Positions 47,094-58,575 of a DNA stretch of 64,000 nucleotides are shown in pieces (the first letter of the stretch is position 1; the number at the start of each line of letters is the position of its first letter). The notes under the pieces were generated by a model. That model was given only the letters and a program-made list of their open reading frames with translations. It did no database searches and was not told the DNA's origin. A program made the position numbers and the translations under genes. The DNA comes from Hanleya hanleyi (Eukaryota > Mollusca > Polyplacophora > Lepidopleurida > Hanleyidae), in NCBI GenBank assembly GCA_036873755.1, contig JAVTVY010033707.1, forward strand, positions 78,302 to 142,301, given 5' to 3'.

Positions 47094-47715
47094 GGCTCTG
47101 AAACCGTAGGAATGAAGGTGTAGGATCCAGAGAGACGTGTTTTATAGACCATGTCACACATGCGCGCCTAGACGTAGCTCTACGGGTATAGTCCGTGATA
47201 CGTACTATTCTGATGGGTTAGTCCAAAAAGGTTGGAGAGCAACAACAACAACAACAAAGATTACAGCGCCGGAGGATCCCCTGGAAAATCTTCTCCACGT
47301 CTCATGGTATAGCTCCGGTGAGGCAGGCTCAGGCTGGTCAGGTCAAGCAGGCCAATGAATGCAGCATTGCACTAAACATTCCCACTTTTATACACCTACA
47401 TAGAAGTACCCGGATATAGGCGCGGACGTAGGCGAGAGCATCCCAGTACCCGGATGGAGGCGCAGACGTGAGCGAAATTCTAGTACCCGTCCATTGGTTC
47501 TTTTATCGATCGCTCATTGGCTCTTTTTCTCGACCGCTGATTGGTCCAAATGGACCTGCCCATCCTTCCCAGGTTAATTTACAATCCCCTTTTTGGGTTC
47601 AAGCTCTGTATATCGATGCCGCAACATTGTTGCCGAACCTTGCCGAAAGGGAGACCTTTTGACCTGGATGTAACCTTTGACCTTTTGACCCGACATTCAT
47701 CCGCACACTGCCGGT
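47094..47715. other. Right inner region of Polinton 2 with a TIR-type promoter and polB relic
   Basis: On the minus strand a TATAAAAG box (about 47384) is followed by TAGTGCAATG and CCTGACCAGCCTG-type sequence like the TIR of Polinton 1, then a 14-codon frame (MRRGEDFPGDPPAL) that ends in a stop near 47265. Its first eight residues are those of the Polinton 1 polymerase. Between 47396 and 47500 a ~55-bp unit with AGTACCCGGAT recurs, and ATTGG (inverted CCAAT) boxes occur at about 47503, 47517 and 47540. Confidence 0.6.
47265..47310 (-). pseudogene. Polymerase B N-terminal relic
   Basis: The ATG and next seven codons are identical in product (MRRGEDFP) to the start of the polymerase at 17364, followed by a few more codons and a stop. 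It sits at the opposite end and orientation from the place where polymerase B lies relative to the virion block in Polinton 1. This implies that the start codon region once lay inside a duplicated TIR, or that the end was rearranged. Confidence 0.6.
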
Positions 47716-49631
47716 GATGACGCGCGCGCGCTGCGGCCGGGGCGGGGCGGGGCGGGGCCGGGCCGGGCCGGAAAAAACCCCGGAGTTTGAACATCCGGAC
47801 CCTACGTCTAAGGGGAACATTGGAACTCTTCTGTGTTCGAAGGTAGTTTTAGTGAAACCCGGAAGTGACGCCTGTGCGCAGACACACACTCCCTCATGCA
47901 TCCCCCAACATGCCTGCTTTCTATACTACGACCAGACTGTGCATGCGCAGACCATTGAACACGGACGAACCCTGAGTCCAGTCGGATGCTGCTTCACAAG
48001 AGCTTCAACATAAGACCTCATACGACTCCATCGGACCCATAGTGACCCCTGTCGGTGCCAAAATGTCTATTTCCATACACGTTCTCTACTGCGCATGCGC
48101 AGAATGACGTCAGTTCCACGTCACACCCACCCTGTTGGATACTCCCTTACGACAGCTTCAAAATAAGACCTCATACGACACCATAGGATCATTAGGGGCT
48201 CACCTAAACTCTAACACGTCTATGTCCACACCCTTTTCCCAGAATTCCCTGTCTGCGCATGCGCAGAATGTGGACAACGGCCGAGATCCTAGTCCAATCG
48301 GATGCCCCCTCACATAGGCTTCACATTGATACCTCACTCAACTCCATCGGATCATTAGTGGTTCACCTAGATCCACAAACGTCTATTTTCATACCCTTTG
48401 TCTATTGCGCATGCGCAGAATGACGATATTCCGACCCACATCCACCCAGTGGGATGCCCCCTCACATAGGCTTCACATTGATACCTCATACGACCCCATC
48501 GGTCCATTAGGGACCCACCTAGACCCCAAAACGTCTATTTCCATACACTTGGTCTACCGTGCATGCGCAGAATGACGATATTTCAACTCCACACCCACCC
48601 CATCTGATGCCCCTTCCCGAATGCTTCACATTGATACCTCATACGACTCCATCGGTACACTAGGGACCCCTCTCGCCCCTGATGACATCTTCGGGCACCT
48701 CCGTGTCTCTTCGGTGATCTCCGTGACATCTTCGCAACATTGTAGCGAACGTGCAACAATGTTGCAATTCGGGAAGCCAGGTGTTCGGCACGTGACAACC
48801 CCCAACGGACCTGACCGAAGAGACGCGGAGGTGAACGATATTGTGGGAAAACCCCACAGACAAGTCAGTACATCTCCTATCATGTTCCCACGGACCCCAC
48901 CGAAAAGACACGGACCTGACCGAAGAGACACGGATCGACACACTCGACACAATCTCGGACAATGTAGGACATTAGAACCTCGATCAGCACTGGTAAGAAT
49001 CCATATTGGCATCCATGTTGAAAGAATAATATCACGCGGAAACTCCAGCAGCGCATGTCAGCTGTATGACTTCCGTTACCATGGACACTGATGGAGATTA
49101 GCTCAAGAAGAAAAACCGAGAGAAACACCTCAAATTAGAAGAGATTCTTCCCGTGTAGAATCAAGGGAATGTCCATTTCATTTGGATATATATTTTATCT
49201 CTCGATAAGAGAGAAATACAACGAGGACTATGTGAGGGGAAACACATCCTACAGCATGTGATGTGCCTCACGTGCGGCGGATCACGGTTTACAGCTGAGA
49301 GCTGTAAAATCCTTACACCGTTAATACGCGAGGTATTATGACTTCACGGAATAAGCCGAGCAGTCGCGAATGGGATCGACATTGTGGGGAAAACCCCAGT
49401 ACATGCGCCTCTCACCGAAAAGACATGGAGATGAACGACATTGAGTCCCCACAGACAGGTCAGTACATATCCTATCATGTTCACAGGTCACGCCCCATTC
49501 ACCCAGACCGGAAGTGACGTCATACAGTTCACAGGTCACGCTCCATTCACCCAGGCCGGAAATGACGTCATACGGGACTGGTGGCACCCCCTGGCGGAAA
49601 AAGGGGAACCAAGAGTTACCTCCCTGGAAAA
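47716..49631 (-). repeat. Right TIR of Polinton 2
   Basis: Mirror of 36593-38476. It holds a GC-rich inner end with GGGGCGGGGCGGGGC (Sp1-type) near 47739, about five NRF1-type GCGCATGCGC repeats between 47940 and 48570 (some with a base change, e.g. GTGCATGCGC), the TCTTCGGTGATCTCCGTG block, and the paired CRE/ETS blocks at about 49485-49570. Around 48980-49370 is a ~400-bp segment with no counterpart in the left TIR, probably an insertion. Confidence 0.82.
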
Positions 49632-52410
49632 GTGGCCTCGAAAAGGGTAGACCCTACTACTAGCCGGACTACGGGGCCCCGGCTACTCTATTGTGAATAA
49701 AAGCAAGTGTTGAAATGATAAATAATTTGTGTTCGTTTGAGTAGAACGAATTAGAACATAAATATATTTGTTATTGGTACAGGCGCTTTTTCACTGCGAG
49801 CAGGTGTGCGTAGTATAAGAAAGGTAGTGGCGTATGGTAATACGGTTATTCTAATGAGTGATGCTTTAGACTGGCAGTCGTTTGAATAGTGTATGGTATG
49901 GCAGCTTGGGCTATTTGCATGACAGTAGTGTCAATTAGTCTGATCCAGTTTATACTGGTTATCCGGGTCGGTAGCGGAGAAGGTTTGAATTGGTTGCGTA
50001 ATACAATGGGTTTATAAGGACTGGCAGTCCAGTAGATTTCATCGAAATTCTGGCCTAGCTTGGCCGCCGGTACACGCATTTTGCCAGCTACTCTATTGTG
50101 AATAAAAGCAAGTGTTGAAATGATAAATAATTTGTGTTCGTTTGAGTAGAACGAATTAGAACATAAATAAAATCAGCTGGCGCTCTGGGTGAAAACAGGG
50201 AGAAAAGATACAGTCTTGGGATGGCATAGAAGTTGATATTGGAGAACTTTCCCAGGGAATAATCAGCAGGTAGGCTTTGCTCACTGTATTGGTTTAACCT
50301 CTGTAGACGTGTAGTTGCATTTTTTTAACTAACCCTCTGATTAATATTCACGACTCTTTTCTTCTGCTACACGAAAACTAAGCAGATTGAATCGATTGAT
50401 ATGTTATGTAGGTGAAATATTGAAATCAGCAGAAAGTGATTTTTAACTTATATACTAGAAATCTGTAATGTTAGGGAAGTTCTCGTTTATATTGATTGGA
50501 TTTTAGAAGTAAATTTAGTGAAATTATTGAAGTCATCGGCAGGTGAAAATTACACGTGAGAACAGGTAGACCTAGAATTGCATTAGTCAAACGAATAATT
50601 AAGTTTGTAACATTATGTCTCAATGTTATTTCAATTGGTGACAGGAGGACCTGTGTAGACATGTTCAAGCTAACACTTTATTGTAATCTAATTGAATATA
50701 CATAGACCCAAACCTGTTGAAAGTCAAGCTAGGATAAAATGTTGTTTTAGTCGTTCAATAGAATTGCGATTTAATTACGGGAAAGGGGTTAGGGGAGTCT
50801 GTCACATTTTTAGATGCGATGTTTATGTATTGTTTTTTTTTTCAGACTATATAAGTCATATACTTGTGTATGGGGCATCCAGAGATTCGCAGACCCGATC
50901 TTTATCAGACAAAGTTGTGGTATTTCTCCCAACTGGACTTCGTATGTTTTATGTGCAAGTTACTGTTTGCTGCATGTTATCCGTTTTAATACAAGTGTCG
51001 ACCAAAACTTTGACTTTGTCATCATTCAACGCTTTCCAGTTTTACCGTTTTAATAGATATATATAAACCAGTATTATACTGTTTGTTATTTGGTGTCATA
51101 TCGTAATCTTGAGGACGAGGGCTGAAATCCCACACCAGATTGTGCATCCAGCAGAAATTTTCATCCTAAACTTAAATGGATATAATATTATGCGGCTCTG
51201 AACATGAAATGTTCTACCCGCTAATTTTTATCTCAGACATTCAAACATTCGTACCCTAAAAGTTAGGTTTCAGGATGAATTACAACACATATAAGGGAAG
51301 TGGGAAGAGGTGCCGACATACAGAGCCACATGGATTCACAGTATAGTCTTCTGGTTAACCTATTCTAAAGCACATACCAAGAATCTAACGATTCGTGATA
51401 TGTGTTGTATCTCACGTACGCTTTTATTGTACCTGTTCATGTGGCAACTTGGATGAAATCATAACCCAAGCAACAGTGCATCGTTGGCGTTTATACTGTA
51501 AACTCCCACAGTCAAAATGAAATTCAATAATTTATGCTATACCCTCATACAATCGAATGAAGAGAAAAGAGACGATAATAGTCGCAGCGTGACATTTATT
51601 GGAATCTTTGTCCGAACAAAAGACGAGAAAATAATAATTTTGCTTTAACATAGATGGAAATAAACTGTGGAGAATTAAACAGACAATTGGAAAGGATTGA
51701 ATCATTAAATAGTATAGCAAAATATAACCACAGAAACTGATTTCCACAGCCGCCCACTTCTGAGAAGGTCTCCTTTATTAGTACCCATTTCAAACGAAGA
51801 CTGGGTTTTGAGCCGATATTGGACATATTATTAAAGCAATTTGTGGTGGCTACTTCAATTGAGTTTTTAATGGTGAAGACGGGTCGTGTTTATCTGAGAT
51901 ATGTTTTCTCTCGTCTTCTACTTGTATATGCAGGCATTAAAGAAATAATTCACTCATTCAAAATATAATTGTTGAAGCCGTATTTACCACACCTAATTGA
52001 TTGGTGAGATATATAAGAGGTGAGAAAAATTGACGACGTCTGAAAACTCAAAAGTGCACTTTGATTATCGTCTATCCATTAATTCTTGCCTAACGCTGGT
52101 TTTTCATCGTGAACATGGAGAAAACAAGTTTACTATATCATTTTTGATAGCTGAAATGACCATAAACTTGATAGTAAATGAGGATACGTCATTTACTCCT
52201 ATCTTTTCAGCGAAATATACTTGCATTCCTCCCTAACACCGCTTTGACACTCGACCACACGCTCATTGTTTACTAATCCTCATTGTTGCTGACGTAGATA
52301 GTTCTTTGCACTAGATATACATTCCTCCCGAAACCTGCTTCGCGACTCGACTACAATTACATTCCTCTCTAGCCCTGCTTCTACATATATATGTACGTGC
52401 TTGAATTTCT
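49632..52410. other. Non-coding region with a short direct repeat
   Basis: An ~80-bp sequence beginning GCTACTCTATTGTGAATAAA occurs at 49682-49761 and again at 50091-50170, bracketing ~330 bp. 51279-51320 is the 42-bp piece shared with a Polinton 1 gene. Open frames at 49846-50079, 50471-50668, 50692-51066, 51532-51826 and 52030-52236 have no recognisable domain or promoter and are not reported as genes. Confidence 0.55.
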
Positions 52411-52413
52411 CAT

Positions 52414-52935
52414 TAAAAAATCTATGTGAAATTTGGCAACACAACATATCAACAGCATATATGTATTCCAATGGGTACTAATTGCGACCGACCAATTCAA
52501 AGCCCTTCCTTCTCATTCACCAAACGCTATATGGACGATCTTCGCGCTGTGGATAATCGTTATATAAATGAAGCAACGAAAGATATATATATCCACCCTC
52601 ACTGGATTTGAAGGAAACTACAGATAGCCCTAACGGCACATCAAATTTAGACCTATATCTCTATAAAAATGAAGCGGGCCTTCTCTCGTCGAATTTATGA
52701 GAAAAAAGATGATTACAATTTCAACATCGTAAACTATTCCTTTCTGGACAGTAATATTTCAGTAGGACCTGCATATGGCGTATACATATCTCGCCTAGTA
52801 TAGCATTTGCTAGATCTTTATAAAACAGGGCTATACCACTAAGCGCTTCCACTCGAAGTTTCTCAAATTTGACGATTCATCTCGCATGCTGATAGCACAA
52901 TACGAGCGTAGCATGCAAGATCTATGGTGTTACGT
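52414..52935 (+). pseudogene. Reverse-transcriptase remnant (YMDD motif)
   Basis: The plus-strand translation gives QHICIPMGTNCDRP, then FTKRYMDDLRAVDN with the catalytic YMDD box. After frame changes, KKDDYNFNIVNY and GPAYGVYISRLV follow. The order matches a reverse-transcriptase palm and thumb from a non-LTR or Penelope-like retroelement; the family is not certain. A middle part between MGTNC and the YMDD box is missing, and several stops interrupt it. Confidence 0.65.
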
Positions 52936-52937
52936 TT

Positions 52938-53285
52938 CGTAACTTGTGTCTAATTCCGTTAACCCGTGGTTAGGGGCCGTATGAACCTATGAACGTCAAG
53001 ATCATCATGGTGTTCATATAAACAGTCACAATCAAAGTGTGACTGAGATACATCATTCTCTAGATGACCACTTTACAACTTATATCATATGGGTGAAGAA
53101 TACTAGCGATACGGATTAGATATATTTGGAACATCATGATGTCTGCTCGGCATCTATGATTGTGTTATTGAATTTGGTGCTAAAGCTGATATATGGAACA
53201 TGGAATAGATTTTTGGATTATGGACGCGGATATTCTTCAATGGACGACGACTGAATTATGAATGACGGACCACAGGCTTGCAATT
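52938..53285 (+). repeat. Fuller copy of the dispersed repeat
   Basis: Its first part (GTAACTTGTGTCTAATTCCG to ATCAAAGTGTGACTGAGATA) matches 15700-15800, and its second part (from AGCGATACGGATT to TGAATGACGGAC) matches 39025-39290. It appears to be the longest copy in the window, about 350 bp, without coding capacity. Confidence 0.7.
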
Positions 53286-53433
53286 CCTTTCTAACCCCTC
53301 TTTCACACTCGACCAAACATACATAACCCAGCTTTGACATTCGACTGCACGTACAATCTTCCATAATCCTGGTTTGGTCAAGAGTTCAGTTTAAGTATGC
53401 ATTACGTGTTTGTCGGAATAACAAATCTAAAAT

Positions 53434-54050
53434 AATGGCTGAGAGACTGGCATCTAAACTTGCAGACAATGACTATAATTCGTTTTGGCAGGCTGTGAAT
53501 AGGGAAGCTAACAAACGCAACCCTCTAGTTTCTACTGTTGGTTGAACCTCTGGGCTACTGATGTTGCTACTATGTGGCACTTCTTATTTCTGTCTATAAT
53601 GCACATCATAGTCTGTTGAGGAGCAAAAATGATTTCGTCTCAGTATGCGAGGTCACGAATACTATTATGAATATGAAGTGTGGCAGGTCTAGAGGGGCAG
53701 ATCATCTTTCTTTAGAGCATCTTAAATATGCTAATGCTCAGATATCTCGTCTTTCCCTTTTGATAAATGCTATGTTTTTCCATGGCCAGATTCCACACGA
53801 TCTTGCAACGGTTATCCTTATACCCTTATTGAAAAATAAGACCAGAGATCTCTCTAGTGAATACAATTACCCTCCAATTGCTCTCCCCACAATGATCTCC
53901 AAGGTACTTGGGTGTGTTTTACCTGTTAGATGTGAGGGCGTAGATATTTGTGACATTCAGTTTGATTTTCGTAAAAGATGTTCCACTGATTTAGCTTTGT
54001 ATGTATTCAAGGAAGTCGAATTCCATACATTCCTTCCTGTTCGGCTTTGA
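53434..54050 (+). pseudogene. LINE-type reverse-transcriptase fragment
   Basis: A linker-like ERLASKLADNDYNSFWQAVN segment with a stop near 53543 is followed in another frame (53574-54050) by GADHLSLEHLKYAN, FFHGQIPHDLATVILIPLLK and FDFRKRCSTDLALYVFKEV. These phrases are characteristic of the fingers and palm of Jockey/CR1-like non-LTR reverse transcriptases (GxSTxxA-type motif near the end). The upstream endonuclease and the catalytic FADD segment are missing. Confidence 0.75.
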
Positions 54051-57000
54051 CACGGGATCACATGTATTTACTCCGTAGCCCCGCGTTTAGACTGGACTTC
54101 ACATATAGTCCGCTCTAACTCCATTTTGACACTTACATTGATTCTTAACCCCGCTTTCTCACCGAAGTACACAAACATTCCTTCTAATATTGCTTTAATT
54201 ACAAGCGTCTGATGGAACGAACTTTGAAATTATCAGTTATTGAAAACGCCTGCATATAGTCGTATTCATAAGAGACAGATAAATGCCAAATTTTAAATGG
54301 ATATTTCATATAGAGAGCTTTCAATTGCCAATCCATTGTCACACCGGTACGTACGTACACCAGGTCATCATCACTAAATTGCTGTAACTCCTCGTCGATG
54401 CTCTCGCAATCGTCTTTATGCAAGTCCACTAACTCAGTCGCCAGCTAAGAGCTCACAGTCGGATGGGAAGGTGTGGTCATCCCACTCTCGATGATCAAGT
54501 AGTTCTGGTAGGCCCTTTCATGATATTGTCTTCCTGCGACTGCAGCTATCACGGCTACAATACGCTCGCCGTAACCCAGTCCAAATATACGCTCGCCGTA
54601 ACCCAGTCCAAATATACGCTCGATGGACCTTTTCCGCCGTCTTTTATAGTCCGTGGACTTCACCTGTGTGACGGTAGTGGTTCTCCCGCAGTATCGTCTG
54701 TTTTAGTGGATGTGGTGCCGCCCTCGTCTGCCACTGATTCGATGAACCTGGAGGTCGTGTAGAAGTGTTGTAGACTCTCCAAAAGCAGTTGCTCACTTTG
54801 CTATAATGGTGCAACTCATCTCAGTTTGATCGTGTCCCTGTCTTCCCCCATGCGATTACCGGGCGCAAATAAGGATCCGTGACTTGGGCGACCGCAAATT
54901 CCCTCGTTCGTGGGCATCAGGAGAACTAGCAACATAATTATGCACTAAACATGGGCTACTTTCAAGCCGGTCATCACGCGCATGGGTACATTAAATCGTT
55001 AATGTTTGGCCTGTCCCATCGCCTCATAGTCATGCATCTTCCAGTCACCAAAGAGCACCCAGTTTTGCCGATCACATGCAGATTGACACATATGCATATT
55101 TTGTTTTTTCTTTGGTGGCGTGAATAACCGGTCTTGTGCGTGGAGGTGACTTCGGTGGAGCAGGCAGGGATAGTGCTCATTTCGGGCAGGCCACCCTAAC
55201 GTGAGAAGCTATATCGGCTCAGCGTTCGTGGCGTCTAAATAGTCTGGTGGTGTATCGTCCTTTCGGTGAAGGGCGCTGCCTCACCTCTTACACAAGGGCG
55301 GCGATTTTAGCCCCCAAGCGAGCCTGGAGGGACGCCTTTTCATACAGCTGATCTAGCTGTTGGCAATGGGCGCCGACGTTGAGTGTCTTGAAAGGCGTCC
55401 ACCCTCATTCGCATTGAAGCTTATTCCAGGATGATCGTGATCCTCTTCGTAGTCTGTGTAAGCTTTGTGGTTGAGGGGTTCATGAGCCTAGCCCAGTTCT
55501 TCAAGAACATATCCTAACTGACGTTGACGGGAATTCAGTTGTGATTTATAGAATTCGGTCTGATTTGGCGGGACAAGATCGCGTGCATTCTGGTTCGCTT
55601 CGTTTCGTCTTTAGAGTGCAGACTATTCACTCTGTTTTGTCCATCTTACTGTGTTATGCTTAATCCATCCATTCATATTGCACCCTGTTCACGTCCACTT
55701 CTCTCTTCTCAACTTCTTCACTAGAACTCGACTGCGGGAAAGTCCTGACTCAATTACGGCGAAGACATCTCACCAAACATATAACGGGTATGTCGTAGGA
55801 CTTCCACTTTTTTCACACTTTCAAGTTGGCCCCGGCACGTGCCAAAATTTTTATTGAGATCGATGTCGGAGATTTTTTTTTTAATTTGGCCGAATTTGAT
55901 CATTTTTTCATCTTAAAAAGGTTTTCTAGGAAAAATGAAGCAATCTTGGATCGGAATGTTCGAGTGTCAATTTTCTATACCATATCAGTGCTGTGTCTTA
56001 AAATATTGGTTCAATCATTCTCTTTGAGGAAATATGTAAGCTTATATATCAGCAATTTGGGTTGAAGATTTTACGACAATTGGTGGCGGAAAAGCGGACT
56101 CATTTATTCCCTGTCGAATAGAAGAATCACTGGAAAGCATCTTAGCGCTAGCGCATTTTCTGTAACATCTTATCCGGGGTATGATGTGTTCGCTAACACA
56201 GTAAGAGTCGGTGGATCCCATTTATCGACCCATGGGGTACGGTCCTCTGTAATTGTTGCACTGACTATTTACGCCCGTAATTAATGTGCAGGTAAGTGTA
56301 GCACGTCTGTATGGTGACGGTCTGTACTGACTTTACCTATATCTCGACACCTGATTACTGCTTGGGGCTAGAATTGGAACTAGGATTGTTAATTTCGTCC
56401 CATTTGCGTTACCAGTGCGTTTCATCCTTTGTTCACCATGGTAGGCTGGGAGCTCGGGCATATCCGTCATGTAAGACAACTTGAAATGAAAAACTTAAGG
56501 GTACGCGGAACCTTTCCTATATCTTTGGGTGGAACATAAACCAATGTAACTGTGAAAACCCCTTGCGTTGGTGTTCCGGTTAAAGTGGGTTAGCTTTGGA
56601 GCTATCACCATTTCCGTCATCATTTGACGAAGGTTCAGTCGTAATAAATTAATGTCTTATCAAAGCTCTCCATTTTTGTTATTGTTGCCCTAAGATCGTA
56701 TCGTCTTCCACTAGCGTCCGCCAATAATGACATTCCTTTCGCCTCGATGGGAGACAACGAGATTTTTCGTTTGCTTAGCCGAATACGCAGACGGTGATGT
56801 GGTCGAATATCTTTTGATGTCAGCATTGTGCAAACAGTGTGGTCAAGCCTTGTTCCATAACACGGTGCATGTTTTGGGGCTGCTATCTACCTCCAAATTT
56901 TGGGAAACTGGAGAAGGTCATGCTCTCTCCTTCTCGACAACAGGTCCAAGTGCACAGACATAATAACCGCATGACATACAGCTATTCAATATTCCTGCGA

Positions 57001-58149
57001 TGGGGTTAATGATGCCGGGCAAAAGTCGACTGATGGAAGTAAAATCATATAGCGACATATACAGATTAAGGAGCGATGATGGGATATTAATTTATTAAGC
57101 GCGGTGATTGTCATGTTGTTGTTGTTGTTGTTGCTTTTTTTATTGTTTTTTTCTTTCTTTTTATTCTTTTATGATGAACCCGCTTATTGCCCATCACCAT
57201 ATCTTCTGTCATGGTCAAATAACCGTGATGACCAGACATCATCACCCATACAAGGTGGTCAACCATTTACCTTCTTTCCAGCATGTGTGCTTCTTTATAC
57301 TAACCAGACAACGACAGTCCACTGGTCTTTCTTTACCTTCAACCACATTCAATACTCAGGCTTTACAGTATACCAATCTTATAGCGAATCTTGTTATAAA
57401 TTTCCACAAACATTAACATTTTTTTTAAAACAGATATCATGAAAGGAAATCACCAAAATGAATAAATTCGCAAAATAATTATGTGGTTTAGTACTAGTAT
57501 TATTATCTGAGTTTATTTAAAACACCTGGTCACATGCATCCGCTACTGCATAATTTACAACCCGAGCTATATATATACGTACAGATGTTAGACATACATA
57601 GAACAAATCGATTGAGATACGCCGCTATACTCTACATGACCCGAGAACTTTCTCATTCCTGCTACAAACGCACTGTTCAATACAGCGTTAGTGCAGTATA
57701 CAGTCTGTAGGATCGATAATCAAGTAGAAGTGATCTCGGGGAATATAACATGGCTGCCGCAGTAACAATGGATCAGTTTAGTCTGTACGATACGTCTCTG
57801 GAATATTCACACACTGAGGGTACATGAAGATGCGTTAATCCCCACAGTATGTGAGTACGCAATATTCACGATATAATTTCATCGCTACATTCTTAAACCA
57901 AATTCTATTTATGCTAAACCTTCTGATTCTAATTGTTTAATTCAGAAAGATAACAAGACTGTAGCGCGTTAGTATGCTCATTGATGGTTCGGAATCCGAT
58001 TGTCTGCATGCAGTGTAAAGGGTCAACAACATCAGAAATCACGTAAAGTGTGGATGACTGAACATCAATATCTGATTGGCTCCCAGGTCGTACACGGGTC
58101 ATACGTGCATGCACAACATGTTCAGTTTATTTCAGTGCATATCCCCTAT
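54051..58149. other. Non-coding region, no supported gene
   Basis: Loose repeats of CATTCCT...GCTTTGACACTCGAC-type sequence recur at 52229, 52322, 53290 and 54035-54190. A 25-bp tandem (ACGCTCGCCGTAACCCAGTCC) lies at 54570-54618. Microsatellite-like TTG runs are at 57110-57130. Frames at 54199-54429, 54445-54663, 55651-55857 and 57104-57442 were examined and not accepted as genes. Confidence 0.5.
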
Positions 58150-58575
58150 ATGATTTATTTTGACTAGTGTGAAATGTAATCACTGGTATATCGTGACTAG
58201 TGTGTAATGTAATCACTGGTATATTGTGACTAGTGTGTAATGTAATCACTGGTATATTGTGACTAGGGTGTGTAATGTAATCACTGGTATATTGTGACTA
58301 GTGTGTAATGTAATCACTGGTATATTGTGACTAGTGTGTAATGTAATCACTGGTATATTGTGACTAGTGTGTAATGTAATCACTGGTATATTGTGACTAG
58401 TGTGTAATGTAATCACTGGTATATTGTGACTAGTGTGTAATGTAATCACTGGTATATTGTGACTTTCAGTGTGTAATGTGTAATCACTGGTATATTGTGA
58501 CTAGTGTGTAATGTAATCACTGGTATATTGTGACTAGTGTGAAATGTAATCACTGGTATATCGTGACTATCTATG
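58150..58575. repeat. 33-bp satellite
   Basis: About 13 copies of GTGTAATGTAATCACTGGTA followed by TATTGTGACTAGT, most of them identical. The high identity indicates recent expansion or ongoing homogenisation. Two copies carry small insertions (near 58265 and 58468). Confidence 0.93.

Larger units (their letters stand above)
36593..49631. mobile_element. Polinton element 2, decayed and lacking polymerase B
   Basis: 13.0 kb between inverted TTTTCCAGGGAGGTAACTCT ends with ~1.9-kb TIRs. The minus-strand block protease, major capsid, basic protein, minor capsid, unknown conserved protein, small virion protein, ATPase, membrane protein, integrase is in the same order as Polinton 1, followed by two PC4-like genes and a tail-anchored protein. 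Most genes are frameshifted. Polymerase B, tRNA, RING and CARD genes are absent. No target duplication could be identified at the ends, so the exact boundary is uncertain by tens of bases. It is older than Polinton 1. Confidence 0.88.

Noticed and set aside
36587..49637. Target-site duplication for Polinton 2
   Set aside because: The six bases outside the matched ends (left AGCAAGG-type, right GTGGCC) do not match, and the TTTTCC/GGAAAA pair at the ends is inverted, not direct.
49846..50079. 77-codon minus-strand frame between 80-bp direct repeats
   Set aside because: No domain or homologous frame elsewhere in the window; the direct repeats alone do not make a mobile element.
49682..50170. 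The 80-bp direct repeats as LTRs of a small retrotransposon
   Set aside because: No TG...CA ends, primer-binding site or polypurine tract; a simple duplication is more likely.
54199..54663. Two adjacent minus-strand frames of 76 and 72 codons as host or Polinton genes
   Set aside because: No recognised domain, one is built on a 25-bp tandem repeat, and no promoter or splice signals support them.
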